Notes: generated from the letters alone by a model not told the origin. Shown: positions 25,307 through 34,010, numbered from the stretch's first letter. The stretch is 64,000 nucleotides of DNA from Pseudomonas sp. GM18 (GCF_000282195.1 NZ_AKJT01000023.1:62001-126000), one strand, 5' to 3'. Numbers and translations are program-made.

Positions 25307-26125
25307 ATGTTCTTCTACCTCTTGCTGGCACTCTTCGGCTGCATGACCGGCATCACCGCCGTGCTGTTCGGCTTTGGCGGCGGCTTCGTCGTCGTGCCCT
25401 TGCTGTACCGCATGCTCACAGCCAGCCACGGCATCGACGACCCCATCAGCCAATCGGCGATGCACATTGCCGTGGCCACCTCGACCTGCGTGATGATCGT
25501 CAATGCACTGATCGCCACCAGAAAACATCACCACGCGGGCAATCTCATCCGCCATTACCTGTGGCCGTTGGGTGGGTTTATCGGCTTGGGCGCGATCGTC
25601 GGAGCTAGTGCCGCGATGTGGGCGAGTGGTGAGCTGATTCGTTTTTCCTTCATCGCTTACCTGGGCGTGACCATTTTGGATTGCTTGTTCAGGCGCGGTT
25701 TTCTTACACCGTCTGACGCTGTCATCCCACGGCGATTGGGCGGGGCAGAAGTGTCTGGTGGCGGGGTGGGAATTGGCGCTATCGCCACGTTTCTTGGGGT
25801 GGGCGGCAGCGTCATGACCGTGCCGTTGCTAAGACGCAGTGGCCTCAGCATGTCGCAAGCCACATCCATGGCTAATCCATTGAGCCTGCCTGTGGCCTTG
25901 GCCGGAACGCTGACCTATATGGTCATGGCCCGGTTTACCGAGTTTGATCTGGGGCCGTGGTTTGTCGGTTATGTGGATGTGCTGGCGTTTACGGTGCTGA
26001 CAGTTGGGTCGCTGGTGGGGATTCGGCTGGCCACGCCGTGGATCGGGCGGATACCGGATCGGGTGCATGCGCGGGTTTATATTGGTTTGCTGCTTTTAGT
26101 GATGTTTGGAATATGGGTTAAATAA
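25307..26125 (+). CDS. TauE/SafE (TSUP) family anion exporter
   Basis: A 272-residue inner-membrane protein of the TSUP family, which exports sulfite, sulfoacetate or other organosulfur anions. It has the family's internal repeat: FGFGGGFVVVPLL near residue 22 and FLGVGGSVMTVPLL near residue 163. About eight hydrophobic helices are visible. The conserved SMANPLSLPVALAGT stretch belongs to the second repeat. The substrate cannot be told. The divergent AraC regulator at 24427 is its likely controller. Confidence 0.85.
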   Translation: MFFYLLLALFGCMTGITAVLFGFGGGFVVVPLLYRMLTASHGIDDPISQSAMHIAVATSTCVMIVNALIATRKHHHAGNLIRHYLWPLGGFIGLGAIVGASAAMWASGELIRFSFIAYLGVTILDCLFRRGFLTPSDAVIPRRLGGAEVSGGGVGIGAIATFLGVGGSVMTVPLLRRSGLSMSQATSMANPLSLPVALAGTLTYMVMARFTEFDLGPWFVGYVDVLAFTVLTVGSLVGIRLATPWIGRIPDRVHARVYIGLLLLVMFGIWVK

Positions 26126-26203
26126 CGGCAGACCTCTTGATGAGCCCAGGATGCTGATCTTCAACTGCACCGAAGCGGCCAGCATTCATGAACCACTCTT
26201 TAT

Positions 26204-27157
26204 CTATTCATACACCGTCACCCGATTGCGCCCGGCCTTCTTCGACGCATACAGCGCTTGGTCCGCCCAGGCGATCAGATCGGTGTGGTTGATCGAGAGC
26301 TGGCTCAAGTCGGCTACCCCCAGGCTGATGGTGAAACGGATGCTCTGGCCGTTGTGCAACACTTCCAGTCTTTCAACTGCCTTACGCAGACGCTCGGCGA
26401 AAAAAACTGCACTGGTCTTGTCGGTGTCCGAAAGCACCACACCGAACTCTTCACCGCCATAACGCCCGGCCAAATCGGTGTCGCGCACATGCTCGCGGAC
26501 CAGCCCGGCGACTTGCTCGATGACCTTGTCGCCTGCCTGGTGACCATAGGTGTCGTTGACCCGCTTGAAGTGGTCGATATCGAACATCACCAAGCTGGTG
26601 GCATTGCCATAGCGCTGGTGCCGGGCATAGGCGACTTTCAGGCTTTCTTCCCAATGACCGCGGTTGTACAGGCCCGTCAGTCGATCGGTACTGGAGAGTT
26701 GCTGCAGTTGCGCATTGGCGGCCTGGAGCTGATGCCGGTTAGTGGCGACGTCGGTGACGTCATAGATCACCAGGCAGATATGGTTGATTTTACTGTCGGT
26801 GGAGCGCAGCGGTAACAGCGTGGTGTTCTGGTACATGAACTCTTCCTGGCCGGTGATCGGCTGGTAGTTCTTGAACCGCATCAAATAGGGACGCTGCTCC
26901 CAGACAGTGAACGCTGGCGTGCCCAGGGTAGCGACGCTTTCCACCTTGCGGCTGAACCATTGGCGGTCGATTTCGGGAAACAGACTGAAGATATTCTGAT
27001 TGTGAGCGTCCTTGGGCTGCACCCCGGAGCGATTCTCCATGAAGGTGTTCCAGACCTGCACGCAGTAGTCGCGGTCGAGCACCACCACACCGACGTCGAT
27101 GCTCTGGACGATCGCCAGCAACCAGTGAAACTCGTTCAGATCGATAGGATCGTTCAT
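26204..27157 (-). CDS. Diguanylate cyclase with PAS domain
   Basis: A 317-residue cytoplasmic diguanylate cyclase that makes the second messenger c-di-GMP. The PAS domain covers about residues 10-130 (VVVLDRDYCVQVWNTFMENR), followed by a linker helix and a GGDEF domain from about 150. The active-site motif is GGEEF (near 232), and the catalytic domain opens with STDRLTGLYNRGHWEE. No RxxD I-site is seen five residues before GGEEF (DLAGRYGGEEF), so product inhibition is unlikely. Its ATG lies 3 bp after the stop of the response-regulator gene upstream, forming a tight operon. Confidence 0.9.
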   Translation of the reverse strand: MNDPIDLNEFHWLLAIVQSIDVGVVVLDRDYCVQVWNTFMENRSGVQPKDAHNQNIFSLFPEIDRQWFSRKVESVATLGTPAFTVWEQRPYLMRFKNYQPITGQEEFMYQNTTLLPLRSTDSKINHICLVIYDVTDVATNRHQLQAANAQLQQLSSTDRLTGLYNRGHWEESLKVAYARHQRYGNATSLVMFDIDHFKRVNDTYGHQAGDKVIEQVAGLVREHVRDTDLAGRYGGEEFGVVLSDTDKTSAVFFAERLRKAVERLEVLHNGQSIRFTISLGVADLSQLSINHTDLIAWADQALYASKKAGRNRVTVYE

Positions 27158-27160
27158 GGC

Positions 27161-28174
27161 TCAGTTCATCAAGTAGGCGAGTTTGTGAGTCAACCGCTCG
27201 ATTGAATCTTCCGTGAACAACAACAAAAGGTCGAAACGAATATCATGCCCTTCCAGGCTGTAGCTGATCTCCACCGCCAGGGTCTTTTTCCAGCGCTTGC
27301 GGTTGACCCGGATCAGCTCATCGATGGCCGCGTGCTGACCGAGAATCTGTGGGTGGCCCTGAGAAAACACCACATCGATCTGTTCGGCAATGCTGCTCAG
27401 GCAAGCACCGATCAGAACGCTGGAGAGGTCCAGCAGCATTTCCAGGTCCGAATAATCGGTGCTCTGGCGCTGCATCAACTTCGCTATGTCGGCGATTTCC
27501 GAGTCGTGAAACATCAGCAGAGCTTCGCCGGCGATGCCACTGCCGATAAAACCCTGGCAGATGGCCGTGAGTTGCTCGCAGCTGCTGGCATCGGTCAGCG
27601 CCATGTGCAACTCACCGACTTCGAGGATGTTCACGTTTGGTACGGGCAACTGCACAAAGACGCCCAACACCTTGGCGATCAGGGCGGCCGCCCGGCCGAT
27701 GGCAACGTTGACCGTTTCGCGGAACACATCGTGAAAACTGATGACCGTGTTCGCTGCCGCCCGACTCCCCAGCGACGCTTGGCCGGGTGCTGTCAGTAGC
27801 CCCAACTGACTGAGTGTCTGGCGCAACTCGTTTTCGTCGAAAGGCTTTTTCAGGAACGCCAGCGCGCCCAGCTCACGCACGCGGCGTATCGCTTCTTCCT
27901 GAACGTCACCGGAGATCACGATGACGTGCGCCCTCAATCCTTCGGCGCGCAAGGCGCTCAACACCTGATAACCATCCATCTGGGGCATGGTCAGGTCGAG
28001 CAGCACCACCTGCCCCAAACCCCGGCGTATGGCCTCCATTGCCTGGCGACCATCAGCGGCCTCGGTGACCGATACCGGCCAGTCCGCCGGCAGTGCCCGT
28101 AACACTTGCTTACGGGCCATGTTGGAGTCGTCACATACCAGTAGGGGAATCACTGACACAGCCAGGGCGCTCAT
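27161..28174 (-). CDS. Response regulator with CheC-like phosphatase domain
   Basis: A 337-residue two-domain signalling protein. A receiver domain covers residues 10-125, with the acidic pair CDDSN near 15, the phospho-acceptor aspartate in VLLDLTMPQMDGYQ near 60 and the lysine in FLKKPFDEN near 109. A C-terminal CheC/CheX-like domain follows (about 150-335), including the family helix LEMLLDLSSVLIGACLSSIAE. CheC-like domains dephosphorylate receivers, so the protein may reset its own or a partner receiver. Encoded directly before the diguanylate cyclase, it probably regulates that enzyme. Confidence 0.85.
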   Translation of the reverse strand: MSALAVSVIPLLVCDDSNMARKQVLRALPADWPVSVTEAADGRQAMEAIRRGLGQVVLLDLTMPQMDGYQVLSALRAEGLRAHVIVISGDVQEEAIRRVRELGALAFLKKPFDENELRQTLSQLGLLTAPGQASLGSRAAANTVISFHDVFRETVNVAIGRAAALIAKVLGVFVQLPVPNVNILEVGELHMALTDASSCEQLTAICQGFIGSGIAGEALLMFHDSEIADIAKLMQRQSTDYSDLEMLLDLSSVLIGACLSSIAEQIDVVFSQGHPQILGQHAAIDELIRVNRKRWKKTLAVEISYSLEGHDIRFDLLLLFTEDSIERLTHKLAYLMN

Positions 28175-28284
28175 CGGGGTTGGATATCAGGGAAAGGATT
28201 AGTGGCATCATGCCATAAGCTTACAAAGCCCACCTAATAAACAGGGTTTTATTGAAAGCGACATCCTGCACGATGAGCCGATGA

Positions 28285-29274
28285 CTATTTGCCCACCAAC
28301 CCCGACGCTTCCCGAATGATGAAGTGATCCAGGTTCTCGATGTTGGCACTGAACACCCCGAACGTCTGTTCGGGGTTTTTCTTGCTCGGCACCTGCTTCA
28401 ACTCAGGCGTCACGCCATAAAAGAAGCAGTACAACTCTGCTTCACTGTCGATGGCGTGCTTGATCTCTTCCAGAAACGCTTTGCGCTTGCGGTAGTTGTC
28501 GATCAGCTTCTTGCTCAGGTAAACGTTGACCGAATAAGGCTTCTTCTTCACCTCGTCCGGTTGCTTGAACCAGACCTTCTGTTCGAAATCGATGCGAAAA
28601 CTCTGTGTGTAATCCTTGATCTCCTTGATCTTGCCCCAGTAAATCAGCCCCTTGTTGTCCTGCAGGTACTCGATCTTCTTGAAGAACGACCCGTAGGGCG
28701 CCGTGTGCTCGCCAATCTTCAGCGGCATGCGCTTGAGCAGCTCTTTGTCCTCGAAGTTCGACACAAAACACTCCACCGGGTGCGCGAAGACACTGGTCTT
28801 GGCCGGCGCCGACTCCCGGCTAGGCTGCTCGACATCACTGGCCGCTGAAGAGGGTTTCGGATCGTCCCGCATAACATCCGCCGCCACCGCCGGGTTCGAT
28901 GGCTTACGCACATACTCACGCCGAGTCAGCAACAACTCCGACGGAAAATGCTCCTCGCGACTGTCATCCGATTCCGCCCCGTCCGCCTCCAGGCCCGACG
29001 CCGGCGTCTTCAGACTGACATAAGGACAACCCTCGACATGCCGCGTGCTGGGCATGTTCTTGAAGTGCGGCGTGCGCACGTAGTTCACATTTTTGGCATT
29101 GAACGTTCCCAGCACGTTGGCGGCATCAAACGCCGAACGGCAGGCATCGTTGGGGCACTGGAAATGCTCCTTGGCGGAGTCGAAATCCATGGTTTCGTCG
29201 AAATTCAAATCGCGCACGTCATAGATCGACAGTTTGTCGTCGAGGCTGAGGCAGTAGGCGAGGTTGAATTTCAT
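28285..29274 (-). CDS. Hypothetical protein with N-terminal CCHHC zinc site
   Basis: A 329-residue soluble protein of unknown function. Residues 40-83 hold a C-x4-C ... H70 ... H79-x3-C83 array (FQCPNDACRSAF and HFKNMPSTRHVEGCPY), similar to the zinc-finger-like segment of CoiA-type and related nuclease-associated proteins. A disordered Asp/Ser/Pro-rich linker (about 90-165) leads to a Lys-rich C-terminal alpha/beta region (about 165-325). It is the first of three accessory genes with the HNH nuclease and Bro-N protein and is separated from them by a REP cluster. No close relative recognised. Confidence 0.65.
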   Translation of the reverse strand: MKFNLAYCLSLDDKLSIYDVRDLNFDETMDFDSAKEHFQCPNDACRSAFDAANVLGTFNAKNVNYVRTPHFKNMPSTRHVEGCPYVSLKTPASGLEADGAESDDSREEHFPSELLLTRREYVRKPSNPAVAADVMRDDPKPSSAASDVEQPSRESAPAKTSVFAHPVECFVSNFEDKELLKRMPLKIGEHTAPYGSFFKKIEYLQDNKGLIYWGKIKEIKDYTQSFRIDFEQKVWFKQPDEVKKKPYSVNVYLSKKLIDNYRKRKAFLEEIKHAIDSEAELYCFFYGVTPELKQVPSKKNPEQTFGVFSANIENLDHFIIREASGLVGK

Positions 29275-29389
29275 GGTGGGCTCGGGTCCTTGAGTGGGGA
29301 AGGGGTATTAATAGCGGGAGGCGGGGTGGGTTGCACTGAATGTTTTCAACTCACCGCAAAATCTGCGGCAATACACCAATCCTGTGGGA

Positions 29390-29573
29390 GCGAGCCTGCT
29401 CGCGAATCTCAAAAACACCACAGCAATCAAGCCCGACACCATCCCTGTGGCGAGGGGGCTTGCCCCCGTTGGGTCGCGAAGCGGCCCCAAAACCGGCAAG
29501 CGCGGAGTATCTGACAGATTGTTCGCCTGGCGACTGCTTCGCAGCCGAGCGGGAGCAAGCTCCCTCGCCACGG
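29390..29573. repeat. REP-type cluster in a 315-bp gene-free gap
   Basis: Three REP-like units: TGTGGGAGCGAGCCTGCTCGCG (from 29392), CTGTGGCGAGGGGGCTTGCC (from 29445) and an opposing GGGAGCAAGCTCCCTCGCCAC (29551-29571). The outer two of the last set, CTGTGGCGAGGG and CCCTCGCCAC, are inverted. Nothing else was seen in 29275-29589. Confidence 0.7.
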
Positions 29574-29589
29574 TTAGTGTTTAGCTAAG

Positions 29590-30306
29590 CTACTCATCCT
29601 CTAGCCGATCCACCCTCTTATAAAGCGAAGCGGTGAACTCATTCCTATCACTGGAATAGTGACAGCGACGATGACAGTTCGGGCACAGCGCTACAGCGTT
29701 GGTCACCCGATCCGGGCCGTCGTTGACCAAGTGCTTAACGTGGTGGACTTCGAGAAAGTGCAATCCATTTGGCTGCTTGAATGGTGCGTCCTGACCGCAA
29801 CCTTCGCAAACCCCGTTGGCATTCTGAAGTACCCAGGCCTTAACCAACGGATCGCGTAGAAATGAAGAGGTCGTGCCACTCACCCGTTGTGGCCTTTCGA
29901 TACCGCGAGGAATGCCTACCAACTCGCGCTGCTCAAGCTTTAGAACCTTGGCGTTTAACGTTTGATCATCCGCAGTAGGTGCGTAGTCGTCAGGATCGAA
30001 AGCACCTTTTGCAATCATTGCTGCTCGAATGCGTTGCGCTACTCCCGCACCAAGATGTTTGGCTGGTAGGTATCCGATGATATACGGCAGACACAAATCA
30101 CTAAGCTCGGTGGAGATGTTACGCATCCGGAATTCGATAGAGCCTCTGCTGCGATAACTCAGCACACCTTCGCGTAATAGCCGATTCTCGTGGGCCTTAT
30201 TGAGCTTCTGACCACTTTTCTCAATCGCCAACATCTTCAAGTAGCCATCGACCGCAGCTTCTAGCTCCTCGTCGCTCCAGTCATTCTTTTCTTTTTCGAT
30301 GTCCAT
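29590..30306 (-). CDS. HNH endonuclease (McrA-like)
   Basis: A 238-residue protein with a C-terminal HNH nuclease domain. Zinc ligands C167-x2-C170 and C208-x2-C211 frame the catalytic EVHH (186-189), with H192, D196 and N203 and then CHRRCH. This is the four-cysteine HNH layout of McrA-type restriction enzymes. The N-terminal 140 residues are helical and probably recognise a target; they include RNISTELSDLCLPYI, also seen in HNH proteins of this size. A role in restricting modified or foreign DNA is likely. No methylase gene is adjacent. Confidence 0.8.
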   Translation of the reverse strand: MDIEKEKNDWSDEELEAAVDGYLKMLAIEKSGQKLNKAHENRLLREGVLSYRSRGSIEFRMRNISTELSDLCLPYIIGYLPAKHLGAGVAQRIRAAMIAKGAFDPDDYAPTADDQTLNAKVLKLEQRELVGIPRGIERPQRVSGTTSSFLRDPLVKAWVLQNANGVCEGCGQDAPFKQPNGLHFLEVHHVKHLVNDGPDRVTNAVALCPNCHRRCHYSSDRNEFTASLYKRVDRLEDE

Positions 30307-30426
30307 ACAATCGCCGAGGGTTGAAAACCCTCGGACGATACTGAGTGGCCATTACACCTGTCTACGAAAATTCCTACAGAAAAGACCGACGCATCGCTCA
30401 AGCGATCCTACAAATACACCGTCGCT

Positions 30427-30960
30427 CTAACCCACCGAATGCTTCGACGACTGAAACACCTCCACCACTTTCCGCCACCAAGGCTTAACCACCGGCACCC
30501 GCCGTCGCGTTCGATTGAGCAACAGATAAGGCATGTCCCGTAGCCGAATCCAGCCTTCATCCTGCCAATGCAACAGACTCAATGACATCTCCGGCCAATC
30601 CAACAAACTCAACATGGGTCGATCCGTGTTCTTCGACTGCCCCGCATCGCGCAAGGCCGGCACCACCTGATGAGTCAACCACTCACGCAACAACCGATGC
30701 CCCGGAGCGTAGTGATACACCAGCAGCGCATACACACCGGACTCGCTGAGCATCAGCCGCTTCTCCGGCTGGCCGTGATACTCAATCAACAGCGTATGCC
30801 GCTGATCCTCATCCAGTTTGCTGACCACACGATCATTCAGATGGAACCCCATCAAGCGACCCAGATCGCGGGCGCAGAACCATGGTTGGTTTTCCAAAAG
30901 GAGAGCGTGTAGGTGGAGGTTGTGACGTGTGAAGCGTGTTGGAATGAACAGATCAAGCAT
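30427..30960 (-). CDS. Bro-N domain protein (phage antirepressor-like)
   Basis: A 177-residue protein whose N-terminal 110 residues form a Bro-N domain: WFCARDLGRLMGFHLNDRVV, then RLMLSESGVYALLVYHYAPG and REWLTHQVVPALRDAG. The domain binds DNA and is typical of phage antirepressors, but stand-alone copies are common in Pseudomonas chromosomes. The C-terminal 60 residues are basic and hydrophobic, with no known domain. A GGAGG lies 8 nt before the start and forms one arm of a hairpin. No phage genes are close by. Confidence 0.8.
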   Translation of the reverse strand: MLDLFIPTRFTRHNLHLHALLLENQPWFCARDLGRLMGFHLNDRVVSKLDEDQRHTLLIEYHGQPEKRLMLSESGVYALLVYHYAPGHRLLREWLTHQVVPALRDAGQSKNTDRPMLSLLDWPEMSLSLLHWQDEGWIRLRDMPYLLLNRTRRRVPVVKPWWRKVVEVFQSSKHSVG

Positions 30961-30966
30961 GACCGA

Positions 30967-30981
30967 CCTCCGAAACGGAGG
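30967..30981 (-). promoter_or_regulatory. Hairpin that can hide the Bro-N ribosome-binding site
   Basis: On the minus strand CCTCCG-TTT-CGGAGG is a perfect 6-bp stem, and its right arm is the GGAGG Shine-Dalgarno site of the Bro-N gene. The gene may therefore be poorly translated unless the structure is opened. Confidence 0.5.
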
Positions 30982-31291
30982 AGGACTGGAGTGGGCTTTG
31001 TGTCGGCATATCCATTACCTCTACGTGTGAATTTTGAGAGGGCCAAAACCCAACGTAGAGGACTTAAGAAAATCCCAACAAGCGGTATCTTCAATCACAA
31101 GGTCGTGCGTATGTCTTTGAGACATGCGTGATTACTGTGTGATTGAGTAGCTTTTACGTTGGGCGTTTCTTAGGCACCTGCAATGGAGCATAGAGGTGCA
31201 TTGAATGGGCATCAATGCGGAAGTAGCTGTAAGTGCTGTAGGAGTTCTGGCATAGCTACGTAGGGAGGAAAAGAGTCATTCATTCCCCAAC
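30982..31291. other. Gene-free stretch upstream of Bro-N
   Basis: No credible coding region. It holds a 9-bp inverted repeat, CCTCTACGT/ACGTAGAGG (31018-31026 and 31053-31061), and a hairpin with GTCT-TTG-AGAC at its tip around 31107-31128. The base composition is AT-richer than the surroundings. The Bro-N promoter should lie here. Confidence 0.5.
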
Positions 31292-31331
31292 AAAAAGCCC
31301 CGATCAGATCGACGATCAGATCGGGGCTTTG
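31292..31331 (-). terminator. Intrinsic terminator of nrdB
   Basis: A long hairpin with AAAGCCCCGATC paired to GATCGGGGCTTT, with a repetitive GATC-rich loop. T tracts on either side suit minus-strand termination after nrdB. Confidence 0.8.
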
Positions 31332-31386
31332 CTTTTTTGACTTGTCGACTCAGGCTGCAATCGTCAAATCGTGGCGAGCTAGGCTA

Positions 31387-32637
31387 TTAATCCCAGCTAA
31401 GCGCACCACCAGTTTGGTATTCAATCACGCGAGTCTCAAAGAAATTCTTCTCTTTCTTCAAGTCCATAATCTCGCTCATCCAAGGGAACGGGTTAGTCGT
31501 CCCTGGATACTCTTCCTTCAGACCAATCTGCGACAGACGACGGTTAGCGATGAACTTCAGATAGTCCTCCATCATCGCCGCATTCATGCCGAGTACGCCG
31601 CGTGGCATGGTGTCCCGTGCGTATTCGATCTCCAGCTGAGTGCCCTGCAGAATCATCTGGCTCGCTTCTTCCTTCATCTCGGCATCCCACAGGTGCGGGT
31701 TTTCGATTTTGATCTGGTTGATCACGTCGATGCCGAAGTTCAGGTGCATGGATTCGTCGCGCAGGATGTACTGGAACTGCTCGGCGACGCCGGTCATTTT
31801 GTTGCGGCGGCCCATGGAGAGGATTTGGGTGAAGCCGCAGTAGAAGAAGATGCCTTCCAGAACGCAGTAGTAGGCGATCAGGTTGCGCAGCAGTTCTTTG
31901 TCGGTTTCGACGGTGCCGGTTTCGAACTTCGGATCGGAGATCGAACGGGTGTATTTCAGGCCCCAGGTGGCTTTTTTCGCGACCGATGGGATCTCGTGGT
32001 ACATGTTGAAGATTTCGCCTTCATCCATGGCCAGCGATTCGATGCAGTACTGGTAGGCGTGGGTGTGGATCGCCTCTTCGAACGCTTGGCGCAGGATGTA
32101 CTGGCGGCATTCCGGGTTGGTGATCAGGCGGTACACGGCCAGGACCAGGTTGTTGGCAACCAGGGAGTCGGCGGTGGAGAAGAAGCCGAGGTTGCGCATC
32201 ACGATGCGGCGCTCGTCGTCGGTCAGGCCTTCCGGGTTTTTCCAGAGGGCGATGTCGGCGGTCATGTTGACTTCTTGCGGCATCCAGTGGTTTGCGCAGC
32301 CGTCCAGGTACTTCTGCCATGCCCAGTCGTATTTGAATGGCACGAGCTGGTTGAGGTCGGCGCGGCAGTTGATCATGCGCTTTTCATCGACAGCTACACG
32401 GGCGGAGGCGCCTTCCAGTTCGGCGAGGCCTTCGGCGACGTCGAGGGAATCCAGGGCAGCCTTGGCGCGGGCGATCGCGGCGGAGTCCGTCGCGGTCACG
32501 GCGCGGGCCTCTTGAGCGGCGGCACCACCGGCGCTGTCGAGGCGGTCCATGTTGGCTTCAGAAGCGTGGCCGGCATTGGCGCCTTTTACAGCGACTTCGC
32601 CGTCATCTTCTTTGTCGAATTCGTCCCAGCTCAGCAT
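31387..32637 (-). CDS. nrdB: Class Ia ribonucleotide reductase, beta subunit
   Basis: The 416-residue beta subunit of aerobic ribonucleotide reductase, which carries the diiron-tyrosyl radical used by NrdA to reduce NDPs. The iron ligands appear in [12 protein letters not shown] (E-x2-H) and [10 protein letters not shown] (E-x2-H). The first ligand region lies further upstream, around [13 protein letters not shown]. The C-terminus, NrdA-binding, ends GGALSWD. The N-terminal 80 residues are a longer acidic/Ala-rich extension than in E. coli, usual for Pseudomonas. AGGAG precedes the ATG. No nrdA gene is found upstream in the window. Confidence 0.95.
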   Translation of the reverse strand: MLSWDEFDKEDDGEVAVKGANAGHASEANMDRLDSAGGAAAQEARAVTATDSAAIARAKAALDSLDVAEGLAELEGASARVAVDEKRMINCRADLNQLVPFKYDWAWQKYLDGCANHWMPQEVNMTADIALWKNPEGLTDDERRIVMRNLGFFSTADSLVANNLVLAVYRLITNPECRQYILRQAFEEAIHTHAYQYCIESLAMDEGEIFNMYHEIPSVAKKATWGLKYTRSISDPKFETGTVETDKELLRNLIAYYCVLEGIFFYCGFTQILSMGRRNKMTGVAEQFQYILRDESMHLNFGIDVINQIKIENPHLWDAEMKEEASQMILQGTQLEIEYARDTMPRGVLGMNAAMMEDYLKFIANRRLSQIGLKEEYPGTTNPFPWMSEIMDLKKEKNFFETRVIEYQTGGALSWD

Positions 32638-33244
32638 GACGTGTCGTCTCCTGCGTGAGGGCCAGATTGCCCGTGTGAAAACTGATAGGTTGGTTTTTCA
32701 CACGGCCGGTTCTGGCCGCGTTGGATCTAAAGGAAATCGTTTGTTGCAGCAGTACAACGCAGGCAATAAACAGAATTTTGTACGGGTGTTCCGAAGCCGC
32801 TGATGGGCGCAGAGAACGCGAACCGCTCTGCGTGGGCTTCAGACTGGCTTTTCACCCCTGTAAGGGAATATTGCAGGCCCGTTTAAGTCCGCATTATAAG
32901 GAAATTTTCGGCCCCGTGGTGCGGCGAAATGGCACCTGGAGGGCTCGGCGAGGGGCGTTTTCAGGTTGGAGCGAGGGTTTACAGGGCTTTGGCGGAGGAA
33001 GTTTTTTTTTCGCCTGTTTCGGCTGGTTTTTGACGGTGAGGCCGGGGTGTTCACGCCGTTACGGGTAGCTGTTGCGGCGCAAGCCAGGTGGGACGGGGCT
33101 TGCAGAGCCATAGACGGGGTTTTGTGGACGAGATTGTGTGCAATTCTGAGCTGCAAAGAGTCTTGAAAGGTGTTGCTCAAAAAACAACCAAAAAACCATG
33201 TTTTTCACTACATGTTGTGGTTTTGGTCGATTTTCAACCACTCC
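32638..33244. other. About 600 bp without a gene upstream of nrdB
   Basis: Open frames here are short, lack ribosome-binding sites and have no recognisable content. It must contain the nrdB promoter on the minus strand (AT-rich around 32740-32790). A small inverted repeat, TTTTCACACGG..CCGTGTGAAA type, lies around 32672-32707. No NrdR box of good quality was identified by eye. Confidence 0.5.
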
Positions 33245-33255
33245 AGACACAACTA

Positions 33256-33275
33256 AGCCCGACCGAAGTCGGGCT
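33256..33275 (-). terminator. Hairpin after the repeat-protein gene
   Basis: An 8-bp perfect stem, AGCCCGAC/GTCGGGCT, with a 4-nt loop (CGAA in + orientation, UUCG in the minus-strand RNA). The T tract is weak. It is placed 18 bp after the stop codon of the repeat-protein gene. Confidence 0.6.
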
Positions 33276-33293
33276 GTGATGTCGCGCCGGGTT

Positions 33294-33566
33294 TCAGCTG
33301 AAACGAGCGGCACCCACGCGGTCAGAACCATCGGCAGCAACCTTGGCAGCGCCGGTGTGATCGGAGCCATCGGCAGCGACTTTGGCAGCACCCGTACGAT
33401 CAAAACCGTCAGCCGCGAAAGAGGCAGAACCGGTGTGGTCGTAACCGTCAGAAGCGACAGCCGCGTCGTTGAAAGCAGCCGTGCCAGTGCGGTCGTAGCC
33501 ATCGGCGGCGAAGGTGTTGGCGGCCAGGACGGAGAGGGTCAGGGCGAGGATCAGTTTGGTTTTCAT
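33294..33566 (-). CDS. Secreted 13-residue-repeat protein
   Basis: A 90-residue exported protein. The signal peptide MKTKLILALTLSVLAANTFA is followed by five tandem units with consensus DG[YFS]D[RH]TG[AST]A+[VF]AA. The units are 13 residues long except the first, which has an insert to 18. The DGxDxTG core, rich in Asp and Gly, could bind calcium or form a repetitive beta structure. No family was recognised with certainty; short proteins of this kind occur singly in Pseudomonas. GGAG lies 10 nt before the ATG. The repeat is in the DNA too, which creates open antisense frames. Confidence 0.75.
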   Translation of the reverse strand: MKTKLILALTLSVLAANTFAADGYDRTGTAAFNDAAVASDGYDHTGSASFAADGFDRTGAAKVAADGSDHTGAAKVAADGSDRVGAARFS

Positions 33567-33746
33567 GGTAGTGGCTCCAGGTTTGTTGGCGTTGTGCCTT
33601 GGTGTGGAATTCATACTACGCCAGATAATTTGATTAAAAAGTGCAAATAAATGCTTAAAACAATCGTGTTAATCGATATATGGCTCGGCGCTTCATCAGT
33701 CTTTTAAAAGTGATGGGTCGAGCCTGGGAGATAAGAGTGGGGCGGA

Positions 33747-34010
33747 TCAGCCGTTGGAGCAGCCGTTACCCATGACGCTGTAACGCAGAATGTGCCGCTG
33801 ACCTTTGGAGTCGTCGTACACCATTTTGGCCGGGACCACTTCGCACACATTCGGGATTTCGCTCATTGATACAACTTTGGCGATGTCCAGGTGGGTGGAG
33901 TAGGTGTATTCCTCGACGACGGGTTGTTGCTGTGCGACATCAGTCGGGACCTCGTCTGCCATGGCGGTCGCGCACAGACTGCTGAGGGCCAGAACCAATA
34001 AAGCTTTCAT
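33747..34010 (-). CDS. DUF2790 secreted small protein
   Basis: An 87-residue exported protein of the DUF2790 family, restricted largely to Pseudomonas. A signal peptide, MKALLVLALSSLCATAMA, is followed by the conserved THLDIAKVVSMSEIPNVCEVV and the closing YSVMGNGCS, with two cysteines likely to form a disulfide in the periplasm. The function is unknown; some paralogs respond to copper or to stationary phase. Divergent from acsA with 366 bp between. Confidence 0.85.
   Translation of the reverse strand: MKALLVLALSSLCATAMADEVPTDVAQQQPVVEEYTYSTHLDIAKVVSMSEIPNVCEVVPAKMVYDDSKGQRHILRYSVMGNGCSNG

Noticed and set aside
30427..30960. Prophage around the Bro-N gene
   Set aside because: No integrase, capsid, lysis or repressor genes and no att-like repeats around it; stand-alone Bro-N genes are common.
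31342..32658. 438-codon open frame on the plus strand
   Set aside because: Exactly antisense to nrdB and without ribosome-binding site or domain.
32839..33180. 113-codon minus-strand frame upstream of nrdB
   Set aside because: No ribosome-binding site, composition unlike coding regions of the window, no domain.
33198..33650. Open plus-strand frame opposite the repeat protein
   Set aside because: The repeats keep the antisense frame open; the signal peptide and ribosome-binding site are on the minus strand.
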